From Bacteroides sp. (GTDB lineage: Bacteria; Bacteroidota; Bacteroidia; Bacteroidales; Bacteroidaceae): a stretch of DNA of 64,000 nucleotides. How positions within the stretch are numbered: position 1 is the stretch's first letter; each line of letters starts with the position of its first letter. The position numbers and the translations under genes are program-made. The stretch covers positions 1 to 64,000 of the forward strand of contig DXWV01000021.1 in NCBI GenBank assembly GCA_019416685.1, in the 5' to 3' direction. Positions 52,671-62,364 of the stretch are shown piece after piece. Below the pieces are notes generated by a model. It saw only the letters and a program-made list of their open reading frames with translations. It did not search any database and was not told where the DNA came from.

Positions 52671-54521
52671 TTATTTTTTCTGTTGTTGTCTTGTTTTTGC
52701 CATTTGTTCCTGTTGCTTTTGCATAGCTTCCAGGCGAGCGGCAAAACCGGTCTTCTTCATTTGTTTCGGATCTTTTTTCTTTGCTTCAAGGATAGCCAGC
52801 AACTTATCTTCATCCGTTGTTTTGCGCAATACGATCATTGTACCTACACTAATCAATGTTGAGATGAAATAATAATAGTTCAATCCCGAAGGATAATCAT
52901 TCAGTACAAAAAGGAACATAATCGGCATCAGATACATCATCCATTTCATTGCTGCCATCTGAGGCTGTGCACCGGTATCCTGTTGTTGCATAGTATACTT
53001 AGTGTTCAAAACATTGGTTACTGTCATCAGCAAACAGAACAAACTGAGGTGATTTCCCAGGAATGGGATATGGAACGGGAATGTAATGAAGGCATCATAT
53101 GTAGAAAGGTCCGGTGCCCACAAGAAGCTTTGCTGACGAAGTTCAATAGCACTCGGCACAAACATAAACAATGCCATGAGGATCGGGAACTGTAATAACA
53201 TCGGCAGACATCCTCCCATTGGGCTGACACCATATTGGCTATATAGGCTCATTACTTCCTGTTGTTTCTTCATTGCATCCTCTTGCTTCGGATACTTCTT
53301 ATTGATTTCATCAATCTTCGGCTTCAATACACGCATCTTGGCAGATGACATATACGTTTTCCAAGTTGCCGGATATACTGCAATTTTCACCATGATAGTC
53401 AATAACAGTAACACAAGGCCCATGCTCAGTCCCCAGCCCGAGAGCCAGTCAAACACGTTGATTGTAATATACTTATTAATCCAGCGAATCAGAGGCCATC
53501 CCAAATAAACCAGATTGTCGAGCTCCCATTTGTCATCACGTCCCTTGTCAAGTGCTTTAAGCGTTTTGTAATGGTTCGGTCCGAAGTAGAAGTACATATC
53601 AGTAGCCTGTTTACCTGTCGGATCAAAGAAAGTATTCATTTCAGCAGAATAGTCTTTGATATAACCGGTTCCTTGTTTCTCCATCTTTGATTTCACTGCT
53701 ACCTTGTCGAAGTCCTGATTGGCAATAAATACGGAAGAGAAGAACTGATTTTTGAAGGCAACCCAGTCTACGCGACCTTCAATCTGCTTTTCATCGTCCT
53801 TGGCAGCCGATAGGTTATCGGTTCCGTCGTTTGCTACCTTATACATCAACTCAGCCAAACGGTTTTCGTAAGTGTATCCCTTTTCAAGTTGACGGGCACG
53901 CTGTGACCATGAGATATCTACATAGTCAGTTGAAGCAAGTTTGCCAGTCATACCAGTTGCCTGGATGGTAAACCCAAGTAAATAACTGTCTGGTTTCAGA
54001 GTGTAAGCAAAATCAATATAACTGTCTTTATCAGCAGCCAGACGCATCGTAATACTACTATCGGTCTTATTTACTACTTCAAAATAGTAGTCCTTGGTTT
54101 GTACAGTCTCTTTTTTATTGTAGAAATTAAAACTCATCTCAGCATCACTGCCATTGAACAATACGATTGGTTTGCCATCTTGCCCATTGTAATCTTTCAG
54201 CATGGCAGAGTAAACGCGCCCCCCTTTATTGACAAACGTGATTTCTACCAGATTATTCTGAATGGTGGTGAAGGACTCTTTACCCTCCATGGCATCAAAG
54301 AAGAGTGAAGTTGAATCTGTACTTGCTGTTTCTTCTTTTTCATTAGCCAATGCAGCGGTAGTCTTAGCTTTCAGAGCTTCCTCCTGTTTTTGCACCACTG
54401 CAATGGAGTCGTAGTATCTTTTTTGTGCGGCAAGCTGTTCTTCACTCGGACGACTAAAGAAGCTGAAGCCTACTAATAATAGTGCTATTAATACGAGACC
54501 CGTAATGGTGTTCTTATCCAT
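52671..54521 (-). CDS. yidC: Membrane protein insertase YidC
   Basis: A 616-residue insertase that folds inner membrane proteins with or without SecYEG. The N-terminal anchor MDKNTITGLVLIALLLVGFSFFSRPSEEQ is followed by the large periplasmic beta-supersandwich (about 80-350) and the conserved five-helix core (about 355-560: GWGLSMGLVLLLLTIMVKIAVYPATWKTYMSSAKMRVLKPKIDEINKKY…GGCLPMLLQFPILMALFMFV…). A Lys/Gln-rich cytoplasmic tail closes it. It lies 22 bases downstream of pyrG, forming an operon, as usual in Bacteroides. Confidence 0.97.
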   Translation of the reverse strand: MDKNTITGLVLIALLLVGFSFFSRPSEEQLAAQKRYYDSIAVVQKQEEALKAKTTAALANEKEETASTDSTSLFFDAMEGKESFTTIQNNLVEITFVNKGGRVYSAMLKDYNGQDGKPIVLFNGSDAEMSFNFYNKKETVQTKDYYFEVVNKTDSSITMRLAADKDSYIDFAYTLKPDSYLLGFTIQATGMTGKLASTDYVDISWSQRARQLEKGYTYENRLAELMYKVANDGTDNLSAAKDDEKQIEGRVDWVAFKNQFFSSVFIANQDFDKVAVKSKMEKQGTGYIKDYSAEMNTFFDPTGKQATDMYFYFGPNHYKTLKALDKGRDDKWELDNLVYLGWPLIRWINKYITINVFDWLSGWGLSMGLVLLLLTIMVKIAVYPATWKTYMSSAKMRVLKPKIDEINKKYPKQEDAMKKQQEVMSLYSQYGVSPMGGCLPMLLQFPILMALFMFVPSAIELRQQSFLWAPDLSTYDAFITFPFHIPFLGNHLSLFCLLMTVTNVLNTKYTMQQQDTGAQPQMAAMKWMMYLMPIMFLFVLNDYPSGLNYYYFISTLISVGTMIVLRKTTDEDKLLAILEAKKKDPKQMKKTGFAARLEAMQKQQEQMAKTRQQQKK

Positions 54522-54543
54522 TTTAGTTTTTAATTTTTAATTA

Positions 54544-56148
54544 TTAATTATTTATTGCCGCTTTGATGAATGATACGAACAATGGATGTGGATTCAATAC
54601 CGTACTGCTATATTCCGGATGGAACTGAGTACCTACGAACCATTTTAAGGCAGGGATTTCTACAATCTCTACAAGGCCTGATTCCGGATTGATACCTGTA
54701 CATTTCATACCGGCTGCTTCATATTCAGTCTTAAAGTCGTTATTGAATTCGTAGCGGTGACGGTGGCGTTCCTGAATGTGTTCTGTTTTATAAGCTTCGT
54801 AAGCTTTGCTGCCTTTTTCCAACGTACATTCATATGCACCCAAACGCATAGTTCCTCCCATATTGGTGATTGCTTTCTGTTCTTCCATGATGTCGATAAC
54901 ATTGTGCGGTGTTTTCTCATCCATTTCACGAGAGTTGGCGTCTTTGTATCCAAGTACGTTGCGGGCAAATTCGATAGCAATGCACTGCATACCCAGACAA
55001 ATACCGAATGTAGGAATATTATGAGTACGGGTATACTTGATGGCTACAAATTTGCCATCAATGCCACGTTGACCGAATCCAGGACCAATCATTACGCCCG
55101 ACATTCCCTTTAATGCTTCTTCTACATTGTCATCTGTTAGCGTTTCACTATTTACGAAATCAACCTCTACTTTACAGTCATTGTAAGTTCCGGCTTGTGA
55201 AAGCGCTTCACGGATAGATTTGTATGCGTCTTGCAAGTCGTATTTACCAACTAATGCAATATGTATAGGCTCTTTCTGTTCTGCTTTATGACGACGTTCA
55301 AGGAATGCGCGCCACGGACCTAATCCCGGAGTTTCTCCAACAGGGAGTCCCATCTTTTTCAGGATTGTTTCGTCCAATCCCTGAGCCTGCATCAACAAAG
55401 GTACTTCGTAGATAGTAGGAGCATCAATACTTTGTACTACTGCATTCTCATCTACATTACAGAATAATGCCACTTTTTTACGAAGTCCGGCAGTTAGTTC
55501 ATGCTCTGTACGTAGTACCAGAATATCCGGTTGTATACCTGCACTTTGTAACTCTTTTACGGAATGCTGGGTGGGTTTGGTTTTCAGTTCACCGGCTGCA
55601 GCCAGATAAGGTACATAAGTAAGATGTACACATAACGCATCTTTGCCTAATTCCCATTTTAACTGGCGAATACTTTCCACATAAGGAAGTGATTCAATAT
55701 CACCTACTGTTCCGCCAATTTCAGTGATTACAAAGTCAAATTTGTATTTATTACCTAATAGTTTGACGTTGCGTTTAATTTCGTCTGTAATATGTGGAAT
55801 AACCTGAATGGTCCTGCCCAAATAGTCACCACGGCGTTCTTTGTCAATTACACTTTTGTAAATACGTCCGGTAGTAATGTTATTGGCTTTTGTTGTCTGA
55901 ATTCCCAGGAAGCGTTCGTAATGTCCCAAATCGAGGTCAGCTTCGTGCCCGTCTACAGTTACGTAGCATTCTCCGTGTTCATAGGGGTTCAGTGTTCCCG
56001 GGTCAATGTTGATGTACGGGTCAAACTTCTGAATGGTTACTTTGTAACCTCTTGCTTGTAGCAATTTACCGATGGATGATGAAATAATACCTTTTCCTAA
56101 TGAGGATGCTACACCACCGGTGACGAAAATATACTTTGTTTCTCCCAC
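54544..56148 (-). CDS. pyrG: CTP synthase
   Basis: A 534-residue glutamine-dependent CTP synthase converting UTP to CTP. The N-terminal synthetase domain begins KYIFVTGGVASSLGKGIISSSIGKLLQARGYKVTIQKFDPYINIDPGTLNPYEHGECYVT with the P-loop-like GGVASSLGKG. The C-terminal class I glutamine amidotransferase has Cys384 in GICLGMQC and the HPEYSS histidine-glutamate end (FHPEYSSTVLNPHPLF). Length is normal. It is the first gene of the pyrG-yidC operon. Confidence 0.99.
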   Translation of the reverse strand: MGETKYIFVTGGVASSLGKGIISSSIGKLLQARGYKVTIQKFDPYINIDPGTLNPYEHGECYVTVDGHEADLDLGHYERFLGIQTTKANNITTGRIYKSVIDKERRGDYLGRTIQVIPHITDEIKRNVKLLGNKYKFDFVITEIGGTVGDIESLPYVESIRQLKWELGKDALCVHLTYVPYLAAAGELKTKPTQHSVKELQSAGIQPDILVLRTEHELTAGLRKKVALFCNVDENAVVQSIDAPTIYEVPLLMQAQGLDETILKKMGLPVGETPGLGPWRAFLERRHKAEQKEPIHIALVGKYDLQDAYKSIREALSQAGTYNDCKVEVDFVNSETLTDDNVEEALKGMSGVMIGPGFGQRGIDGKFVAIKYTRTHNIPTFGICLGMQCIAIEFARNVLGYKDANSREMDEKTPHNVIDIMEEQKAITNMGGTMRLGAYECTLEKGSKAYEAYKTEHIQERHRHRYEFNNDFKTEYEAAGMKCTGINPESGLVEIVEIPALKWFVGTQFHPEYSSTVLNPHPLFVSFIKAAINN

Positions 56149-56215
56149 AGCTATAACTGTTTTAATTATTTGTTTACTAGTAGTATTCTAAAAGAATCTA
56201 ACGCATTAAAAACTG

Positions 56216-56223
56216 CAAAATTA
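56216..56223 (-). promoter_or_regulatory. -7 element for pyrG
   Basis: TAATTTTG on the minus strand fits TAnnTTTG, about 68 bases upstream of the pyrG start. No TTG at the usual distance. Confidence 0.4.
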
Positions 56224-56356
56224 CAAAAAAATGAGGAAGTAGTAAGTATTCGCAGAAACAAATTTATTAAAAAATGCAATTCCCTCCTTAAACCCTTACA
56301 AAAAGGTTGGTGAAAACAACTTTTTGCTTTTTCTATGTTTTCTGAAGTTTTTGATG

Positions 56357-56364
56357 TATTTTTG
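56357..56364 (+). promoter_or_regulatory. -7 element for the DUF3078-like gene
   Basis: TATTTTTG fits TAnnTTTG and lies 20 bases upstream of the start at 56384, so the leader would be short. Confidence 0.45.
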
Positions 56365-56383
56365 CGCTCAAATAGCATGAATT

Positions 56384-57829
56384 ATGAAAAATAGTTATAT
56401 CTCATCATTCGCATTGGCGATTATTTTTTCTTCGTCTGTTGTGGCGCAAGATGTAGTCGGGACTGTGTCGAAAAACAGGACTAATGTAATAAAAACTGAT
56501 ACACTGTTGTCTCTGAAACATGATACACTTTCAGAAGGACTTCAACCTTATCTTTTTTTGAAATTGAATACTGAGACCAATAAACTGGATACAGTCTCTT
56601 ATTTGTATCAGAAGTATATTGGAGAGTTAGATTATTTAAATGATCCTGCTGTGCCGGAACGTTATATTCCGGTTTATCCGAAATACTACCGTCTCTTTGT
56701 GCCGCTGGCATATTATTATTCTCCTATTGCATATTATTCTAAGATTGATTGGGAGATGCCTAAACTGGATTCTGTTTCTGTTGACTATTCTAATTGGCTG
56801 CCTTATGATAAAGATCGTTTCACGACTTTAGAGCGTGCCAACAAGATTGTTGATCAGTCATTAATGGGTGTCTACTTGAATGCTCCACAGTTAGTTCGCA
56901 CTACAGAAGACCGTATCAGGAGCCGGAAAGTATTTCGTGAAGATGTAAAACCTAAGGCGAAGACTGAGGTGCTTCGTTTGTTTGATAAGGAACCGATGGA
57001 CATTGTGGTGGGAGAGGCTGAACTGAAAATCAGTAAACCTAACTGGTGGGTAACTGGTGGTAACGGTTCTTTGCAGATTACGCAAAACTATATTTCGGAC
57101 AACTGGTATAAAGGAGGAGAAAGTAATAATGCATTGCTTGCCAATTTGAAATTGTTTGCCAATTATAATGACCGTGAGAAAGTGCAGTTTGAGAATATGT
57201 TGGAAGCTAAGTTAGGATTCAACTCTACTCCGTCAGATAAATATCACAAATATTTAGTGAATACAGATCAACTTCGTTTGTACAGTAAACTGGGTATTCA
57301 GGCTGCTCATAACTGGTATTATACTATTTCCGCTGAATTCAAGACTCAGTTTGCCAATGGTTATAAAGCCAATAGTGAAGAACTCGTTTCTGCTTTCTTC
57401 GCTCCGGCAGATTTGGCTGTTAGTGTCGGTATGGATTATAAATTGAAGAAGAAGAAATTTAACTTCTCTCTGTTTCTGGCTCCGTTGACCTATAATCTTC
57501 GTTATATAGGTAATAGTGAAGTGAACGAAACGAAATTCGGCCTGGATGAAGGCAAATGTTCTAAAAATGATTTTGGCTCACAATTCCAGCCGACTCTGAC
57601 CTGGACGATCATTCCTTCTGTGACTCTTGACTCTCGTTTAAATTACCTCACCAGTTACAAATGGGTGCGTATAGAGTGGGAAAATACAGTAAACTTTGTT
57701 CTGAATCGTTATCTGTCTACTAAGCTTTATGTACATGCACGCTATGATGACAGTTCGAAACCAACTGCAGGTAGTAGCTATTTCCAAGTAAAGGAATTGC
57801 TTAGTTTTGGTATCAATTATCAATGGTAA
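56384..57829 (+). CDS. Outer-membrane DUF3078-like protein
   Basis: A 481-residue exported protein with a signal peptide (ending VVAQDV). The C-terminal 290 residues have the pattern PNWWVTGGNGSLQITQNYISDNWYKGGESNNALLANLKLFANYNDREKVQFENMLEAKLGF, followed by regularly alternating strands ending in a terminal aromatic (ELLSFGINYQW). This is typical of the Bacteroidetes DUF3078 family of outer membrane barrels of unknown function. It lies alone between pyrG and the rnf cluster, with its own promoter and terminator. Confidence 0.85.
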   Translation: MKNSYISSFALAIIFSSSVVAQDVVGTVSKNRTNVIKTDTLLSLKHDTLSEGLQPYLFLKLNTETNKLDTVSYLYQKYIGELDYLNDPAVPERYIPVYPKYYRLFVPLAYYYSPIAYYSKIDWEMPKLDSVSVDYSNWLPYDKDRFTTLERANKIVDQSLMGVYLNAPQLVRTTEDRIRSRKVFREDVKPKAKTEVLRLFDKEPMDIVVGEAELKISKPNWWVTGGNGSLQITQNYISDNWYKGGESNNALLANLKLFANYNDREKVQFENMLEAKLGFNSTPSDKYHKYLVNTDQLRLYSKLGIQAAHNWYYTISAEFKTQFANGYKANSEELVSAFFAPADLAVSVGMDYKLKKKKFNFSLFLAPLTYNLRYIGNSEVNETKFGLDEGKCSKNDFGSQFQPTLTWTIIPSVTLDSRLNYLTSYKWVRIEWENTVNFVLNRYLSTKLYVHARYDDSSKPTAGSSYFQVKELLSFGINYQW

Positions 57830-57851
57830 GTTAACTTTTTGTAAGCATATT

Positions 57852-57884
57852 AACGAAGGGCGGCCATATAGGGCGCCCTTCGTT
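57852..57884 (+). terminator. Terminator-like hairpin after the DUF3078-like gene
   Basis: AACGAAGGGCG (57852-57862, allowing one bulge) pairs with CGCCCTTCGTT (57874-57884). The following T-tract is weak. Confidence 0.7.
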
Positions 57885-57974
57885 GGTTATTGTGTGCGGT
57901 AACAAAAAACGTAAAAATAACACTTTAACACATAGAAAAAACACCCTAACGCTTCGTAGTTCACAAATAATGCT

Positions 57975-57982
57975 TAAATTTG
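57975..57982 (+). promoter_or_regulatory. -7 element for the rnf operon
   Basis: TAAATTTG fits TAnnTTTG, 28 bases before the rseC-like start codon at 58011. No other promoter is evident before rnfB, so it likely serves the whole cluster. Confidence 0.5.
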
Positions 57983-58010
57983 CCGCAATTTGTAATGTTC
58001 AGTTTGCAAA

Positions 58011-58430
58011 ATGGCTAATACAATAAAGCATCAAGGTATTGTGGAAAACATAAGTGGCTCTCATCTTTCAGTGAGAATTATCCAGACATCAGCATGTTCG
58101 GCATGTAGTGTCAAAGGGCATTGTTCTTCTGCAGACAGTAAAGAGAAGGTTATCGACATTGTTGATCCTTCGGCATCTTCTTATCAAATTGGAGAACAGG
58201 TAATGGTGACTGGCGAAACCTCTATGGGGATGATGGCTGTTGCTTTGGCTTTCGTGTTTCCTTTTGTACTTTTAATATTTTCCCTTTTCTTATTTATGGC
58301 AGTGATGGACGACGAACTCTATGCGTCACTTGCATCACTTGCTCTTTTAATTCCTTATTATTATGTTTTGTGGCTGAATAAGACACGTTTAAAGCAGAAA
58401 TTTTCATTTACTATAAAACCAATAAAATAA
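58011..58430 (+). CDS. rseC: SoxR-reducing/RseC-family protein
   Basis: A 139-residue membrane protein. The N-terminal soluble part (about 1-70) has four Cys in CSACSVKGHCSS-type spacing, able to hold an iron-sulfur cluster. Two transmembrane helices follow (about 72-95, 103-120), then a basic tail. RseC-like proteins accompany Rnf complexes and help reduce SoxR in enterobacteria. Here it opens the rnf cluster, eight bases before rnfB. Confidence 0.9.
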   Translation: MANTIKHQGIVENISGSHLSVRIIQTSACSACSVKGHCSSADSKEKVIDIVDPSASSYQIGEQVMVTGETSMGMMAVALAFVFPFVLLIFSLFLFMAVMDDELYASLASLALLIPYYYVLWLNKTRLKQKFSFTIKPIK

Positions 58431-58437
58431 CTAATTT

Positions 58438-59337
58438 ATGAATTTGATTCTGATTGCAGTAATTTCATTGGGAGCCATTGCGCTGGTTTCAGCCGCTATT
58501 CTGTATGCCGCTTCCAAGAAATTTGCCGTGTATGAAGACCCGCGTATTGCCCAGGTGTCCGAAGTGTTACCCCAAGCCAATTGCGGTGGATGTGGTTATC
58601 CGGGATGTAGTGGATTTGCTGACGCTTGTGTGAAGGCTGGTTCGCTCGAAGGTAAATTCTGTCCTGTAGGTGGACAGGATGTTATGACGCAAGTGGCCTC
58701 TATTCTCGGACTCGATGCCGGTGAAGCCGAACCAATGGTTGCGGTGGTGAGATGTAACGGAACCTGTGCTAATCGTCCTCGTACCAATCTGTACGACGGT
58801 GCAAAGAGCTGTGCGATAGCTGCTTCTCTTTATGGTGGAGAAACAGGTTGTAGTTTTGGATGTCTGGGATGTGGCGACTGTGTGGTTGCTTGCCAGTTCG
58901 ATGCTATTCGCATGAACCCGGAGACCGGGCTTCCGGAAGTAGATGAGGCAAAATGTACCGCTTGTGGTGCTTGTGTAAAAGCTTGTCCGAAAGCGATTAT
59001 TGAAATCCGTCCGCAAGGTAAAAAGTCTCGTCGTGTGTATGTATCTTGTGTTAATAAAGACAAGGGTGCGGTGGCACGTAAGGCTTGTACTGTCAGTTGT
59101 ATCGGTTGTGGTAAATGTGTGAAGACTTGTCCGTTCGAAGCTATCACGCTTGAGAACAATCTGGCTTACATTGATCCCAATAAGTGTAAATCATGTCGTA
59201 AGTGTGTGGAAGTTTGTCCGCAAGGAACAATTATTGAGTTAAATTTCCCACCACGTAAACCGAAGGCTGAAGGGACTCTTACAACAGAGGCTCCCAAAGC
59301 GGAGGCTCCTAAAACAGCTCCTGCAGCCGAAGCGTAA
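58438..59337 (+). CDS. rnfB: Rnf electron-transport complex subunit B
   Basis: A 299-residue iron-sulfur subunit that takes electrons from ferredoxin. An N-terminal anchor (about 2-24) is followed by the Fe-S domain (CGGCGYPGCSGFADAC…CPVGG) and four ferredoxin-type cysteine sets (CLGCGDCVVACQF, CTACGACVKACPK, CIGCGKCVKTCPF, CKSCRKCVEVCPQ). A low-complexity Pro/Ala/Lys tail closes it. Longer than E. coli RsxB because of the extra clusters and tail. Confidence 0.97.
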   Translation: MNLILIAVISLGAIALVSAAILYAASKKFAVYEDPRIAQVSEVLPQANCGGCGYPGCSGFADACVKAGSLEGKFCPVGGQDVMTQVASILGLDAGEAEPMVAVVRCNGTCANRPRTNLYDGAKSCAIAASLYGGETGCSFGCLGCGDCVVACQFDAIRMNPETGLPEVDEAKCTACGACVKACPKAIIEIRPQGKKSRRVYVSCVNKDKGAVARKACTVSCIGCGKCVKTCPFEAITLENNLAYIDPNKCKSCRKCVEVCPQGTIIELNFPPRKPKAEGTLTTEAPKAEAPKTAPAAEA

Positions 59338-59372
59338 ATAATAGAATAATAACAGATAAAATACAGAATTGT

Positions 59373-60710
59373 ATGTTGAAGACATTTTCAATTGGTGGTG
59401 TTCATCCACACGAAAATAAACTGTCAGCACATCAGCCCATCATTACAGCGGGGGTTCCGTCAAAAGCGGTAATTCTGCTGGGGCAGCACATTGGTGCTCC
59501 GGCAAAGCCTGTTGTGGCTAAAGGTGACGTGGTGAAAGTGGGCACAAAGATTGCCGAGCCTGCAGGTTTTGTTTCGGCAGCTATTCATTCTTCTGTCAGC
59601 GGAAAGGTAACCAAAATCGACACGATTGTTGATGCAAGCGGTTATGCCAAACCTGCCATTTTTATTGATGTAGAAGGAGATGAATGGGAAGAAAATATCG
59701 ATCGTAGTGAAACATTGGTGAAAGAGTGTGAATTAAGCTCTGAAGAGATTGTAAAAAAGATAGCCGATGCAGGTATTGTTGGTTTAGGTGGTGCCTGTTT
59801 TCCTACACAGGTAAAATTGTGTCCTCCTCCTTCATTCAAGGCAGAATGTGTTATCATTAACGCAGTGGAATGTGAACCTTATCTGACGGCCGACCATCAG
59901 TTAATGCTGGAACATGCTGAAGAAATTATGGTAGGTGTTTCTATTCTGATGAAGGCTGTAAAGGTGAATAAGGCATTTATTGGCATCGAGAATAATAAAC
60001 CTGATGCTATTGAATTGATGACAAAAATAGCTTCCGGTTATGCCGGCATTGAAGTAGTAGCTTTGAAAGTGCAATATCCGCAAGGAGGTGAAAAGCAACT
60101 AATTGATGCAGTTATCAAACGCCAGGTTGGGAGTGGAGCGCTTCCTATCTCTACCGGTGCTGTTGTGCAGAATGTGGGTACTGCTTTTGCTGTTTACCAG
60201 GCTGTACAAAAAAATAAACCTTTGTTTGAGCGTGTTATTACCGTTACCGGTAAATCACTTGCCAAACCCTCTAACTTTATGGCACGTGTAGGTACGCCGA
60301 TGCGTCAGTTGATTGATGCTTGTGGTGGTTTGCCCGAAGACACAGGTAAGGTAATCGGTGGTGGCCCGATGATGGGGAAAGCATTGGTTAATATTGATGT
60401 TCCTACTGCCAAAGGTAGTTCCGGTATTCTTATTATGAATCAGAAAGAAGCGAAGCGTGGCGAGATACAAAATTGTATTCGCTGTGCGAAGTGTGTAGGT
60501 GCTTGTCCGATGGGACTGGAACCTTATCTGCTTTCTGCATTGGCCGAAAACGGGGAATTTGAAAGAATGGAAACAGAAAGAATCATGGACTGTATTGAAT
60601 GTGGCTCCTGTCAGTTCACTTGTCCGGCTTACCGTCCGCTGCTCGACTATTGTCGTTTAGGCAAAGGTAAAGTAGGAGCTATGATTCGTGCACGTCAAGC
60701 TAAAAAATAA
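59373..60710 (+). CDS. rnfC: Rnf electron-transport complex subunit C
   Basis: A 445-residue peripheral subunit binding FMN and NAD(H). The N-terminal HPHENK…GVPSKAVILLGQHIGAPAKPVV region and the Rossmann-like AGIVGLGGACFPTQVKL with INAVECEPYLTADHQLM match the family. Two [4Fe-4S] motifs are at the C-terminus (CIRCAKCVGACPM and CIECGSCQFTCPA). It passes electrons between ferredoxin via RnfB and NAD. Operon member, 35 bases after rnfB. Confidence 0.97.
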   Translation: MLKTFSIGGVHPHENKLSAHQPIITAGVPSKAVILLGQHIGAPAKPVVAKGDVVKVGTKIAEPAGFVSAAIHSSVSGKVTKIDTIVDASGYAKPAIFIDVEGDEWEENIDRSETLVKECELSSEEIVKKIADAGIVGLGGACFPTQVKLCPPPSFKAECVIINAVECEPYLTADHQLMLEHAEEIMVGVSILMKAVKVNKAFIGIENNKPDAIELMTKIASGYAGIEVVALKVQYPQGGEKQLIDAVIKRQVGSGALPISTGAVVQNVGTAFAVYQAVQKNKPLFERVITVTGKSLAKPSNFMARVGTPMRQLIDACGGLPEDTGKVIGGGPMMGKALVNIDVPTAKGSSGILIMNQKEAKRGEIQNCIRCAKCVGACPMGLEPYLLSALAENGEFERMETERIMDCIECGSCQFTCPAYRPLLDYCRLGKGKVGAMIRARQAKK

Positions 60711-60716
60711 CGAAGT

Positions 60717-61712
60717 ATGGAAAATAAATTTATAGTATCACTATCACCTCACGTTCATGGCGGAGACAGCATACAGAAGAATATGTATGGTGTACTAATT
60801 GCATTATTCCCTGCCTTTATCGTGTCGCTACTTTTTTTCGGGTTGGGTGCCCTTATTGTTACAGCTACTTCTGTGGCAGCCTGTGTCTTTTTTGAATGGG
60901 CTATCGGGAAGTATCTGCTGAAGAAAGAAACTACTACTATTTGTGACGGTTCGGCTATTATCACCGGTGTGTTGCTTGCTTTCAACCTTCCGTCTAATCT
61001 TCCTGTCTGGATTATCATTTTGGGTGCACTGTTTGCTATCGGTGTAGGCAAGATGTCATTCGGAGGTTTAGGTAATAACCCTTTTAATCCGGCATTGGCA
61101 GGACGTGTGTTCCTATTACTCTCATTCCCGGTGCAGATGACTACATGGCCGGTTGTAGGACAGCTTACAGCTTATGCTGACGCTACTACGGGAGCTACTC
61201 CGCTGGCTATCATGAAGGGGATTATCAATGGTGCTCCCGGTGTTTCACTGGATCAGCTTCCTGATGCTCTGACTCTTCTTATCGGTCAGAATGGCGGATG
61301 TTTGGGCGAAGTAAGTGCTGCTGCATTGCTACTCGGACTTATTTATATGTTGTGGAAGAAGATTATTACTTGGCACATTCCGGTATCCATTCTGGTTACT
61401 GTATTTGTGTTCTCCGGCATTATGCATTTGGTGAATCCGACATTGTATGTATCTCCGGTTATCCAACTGCTTACCGGTGGTTTGATGTTGGGGGCTATCT
61501 TTATGGCAACGGATTATGTTACTTCTCCGATGAGTAAGAAAGGCATGTTGATTTATGGTGTATGTATCGGTCTGCTGACTGTCATTATCCGTTTGTTTGG
61601 TGCCTATCCTGAGGGTATGTCGTTCGCTATTTTGATCATGAATGCATTTACTCCGCTGATAAATACATATTGCAAACCTAAACGCTTTGGGGAGGTAGCG
61701 AAGAAGAAATGA
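60717..61712 (+). CDS. rnfD: Rnf electron-transport complex subunit D
   Basis: A 331-residue membrane subunit with about nine transmembrane segments and covalent FMN. The flavin attachment motif TGAT is at residues 158-161 (ADATTGATPLA), Thr161 being the expected FMN-linked residue. GNNPFNPALAGRVFLL is typical of the RnfD/NqrB family. Six bases after rnfC and overlapping rnfG by four bases (ATGA). Confidence 0.97.
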   Translation: MENKFIVSLSPHVHGGDSIQKNMYGVLIALFPAFIVSLLFFGLGALIVTATSVAACVFFEWAIGKYLLKKETTTICDGSAIITGVLLAFNLPSNLPVWIIILGALFAIGVGKMSFGGLGNNPFNPALAGRVFLLLSFPVQMTTWPVVGQLTAYADATTGATPLAIMKGIINGAPGVSLDQLPDALTLLIGQNGGCLGEVSAAALLLGLIYMLWKKIITWHIPVSILVTVFVFSGIMHLVNPTLYVSPVIQLLTGGLMLGAIFMATDYVTSPMSKKGMLIYGVCIGLLTVIIRLFGAYPEGMSFAILIMNAFTPLINTYCKPKRFGEVAKKK

Positions 61713-62347
61713 AAAAATTAGAATCATCATTAAAGAATATGTTGCTGGTACTTACCGGAGTTACTGCTATTTCGGTGGCGTTACTGGCTTACGTAAATGA
61801 ACTTACAAAAGGACCGATAGCCGAAGCCAATGCTAAAATATTGAGCGATGCTATTAGTGTGGTTGTACCTGCATTTGATAATGACCCTACTGCAGATGCT
61901 ACCAAGCAAACTATAGACGGGGTTGAATATACTATTTATCCAGCTAAAAAAGACGGTCAGTGGGTAGGTGCCGCTGTAGAATCTACTGCTATGGGCTTTG
62001 GTGGCGAACTGAAAGTTCTGGTAGGTTTTGATGCCGATGGTAAGATCTATGATTACTCTTTACTGTCTCATGTAGAAACTCCGGGATTGGGCTCTAAAGC
62101 CGCTGACTGGTTTAAGGAAGGTGGTAAAGGAAGTATTAAGGGAATGAATCCGGGTGAAGCTCCATTGAAAGTGAGTAAAGACGGTGGTCAGATAGATGCT
62201 ATTACCGCTTCGACCATTACTTCACGTGCATTTCTTAATGCAGTGAATGCTGCTTATGCCGCTTACAAGGGCAATGATGACACCAATGGAACTACCGGTG
62301 CTACACAAAAAGTTGTTGAACCTGCTGAACCCATCAGTGCTAATTAA
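61709..62347 (+). CDS. rnfG: Rnf electron-transport complex subunit G
   Basis: A 212-residue periplasmic subunit with one N-terminal anchor (about 11-30) and the FMN-binding domain. The flavin attachment motif TASTIT is at residues 166-171, with Thr169 as the likely linked residue (the family pattern is SGATxT). ETPGLGSKAADW is the conserved NqrC/RnfG loop. Translation is coupled to rnfD by the ATGA overlap. Confidence 0.95.
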   Translation: MKKLESSLKNMLLVLTGVTAISVALLAYVNELTKGPIAEANAKILSDAISVVVPAFDNDPTADATKQTIDGVEYTIYPAKKDGQWVGAAVESTAMGFGGELKVLVGFDADGKIYDYSLLSHVETPGLGSKAADWFKEGGKGSIKGMNPGEAPLKVSKDGGQIDAITASTITSRAFLNAVNAAYAAYKGNDDTNGTTGATQKVVEPAEPISAN

Positions 62348-62364
62348 GAAAGGAGTATTAAGAA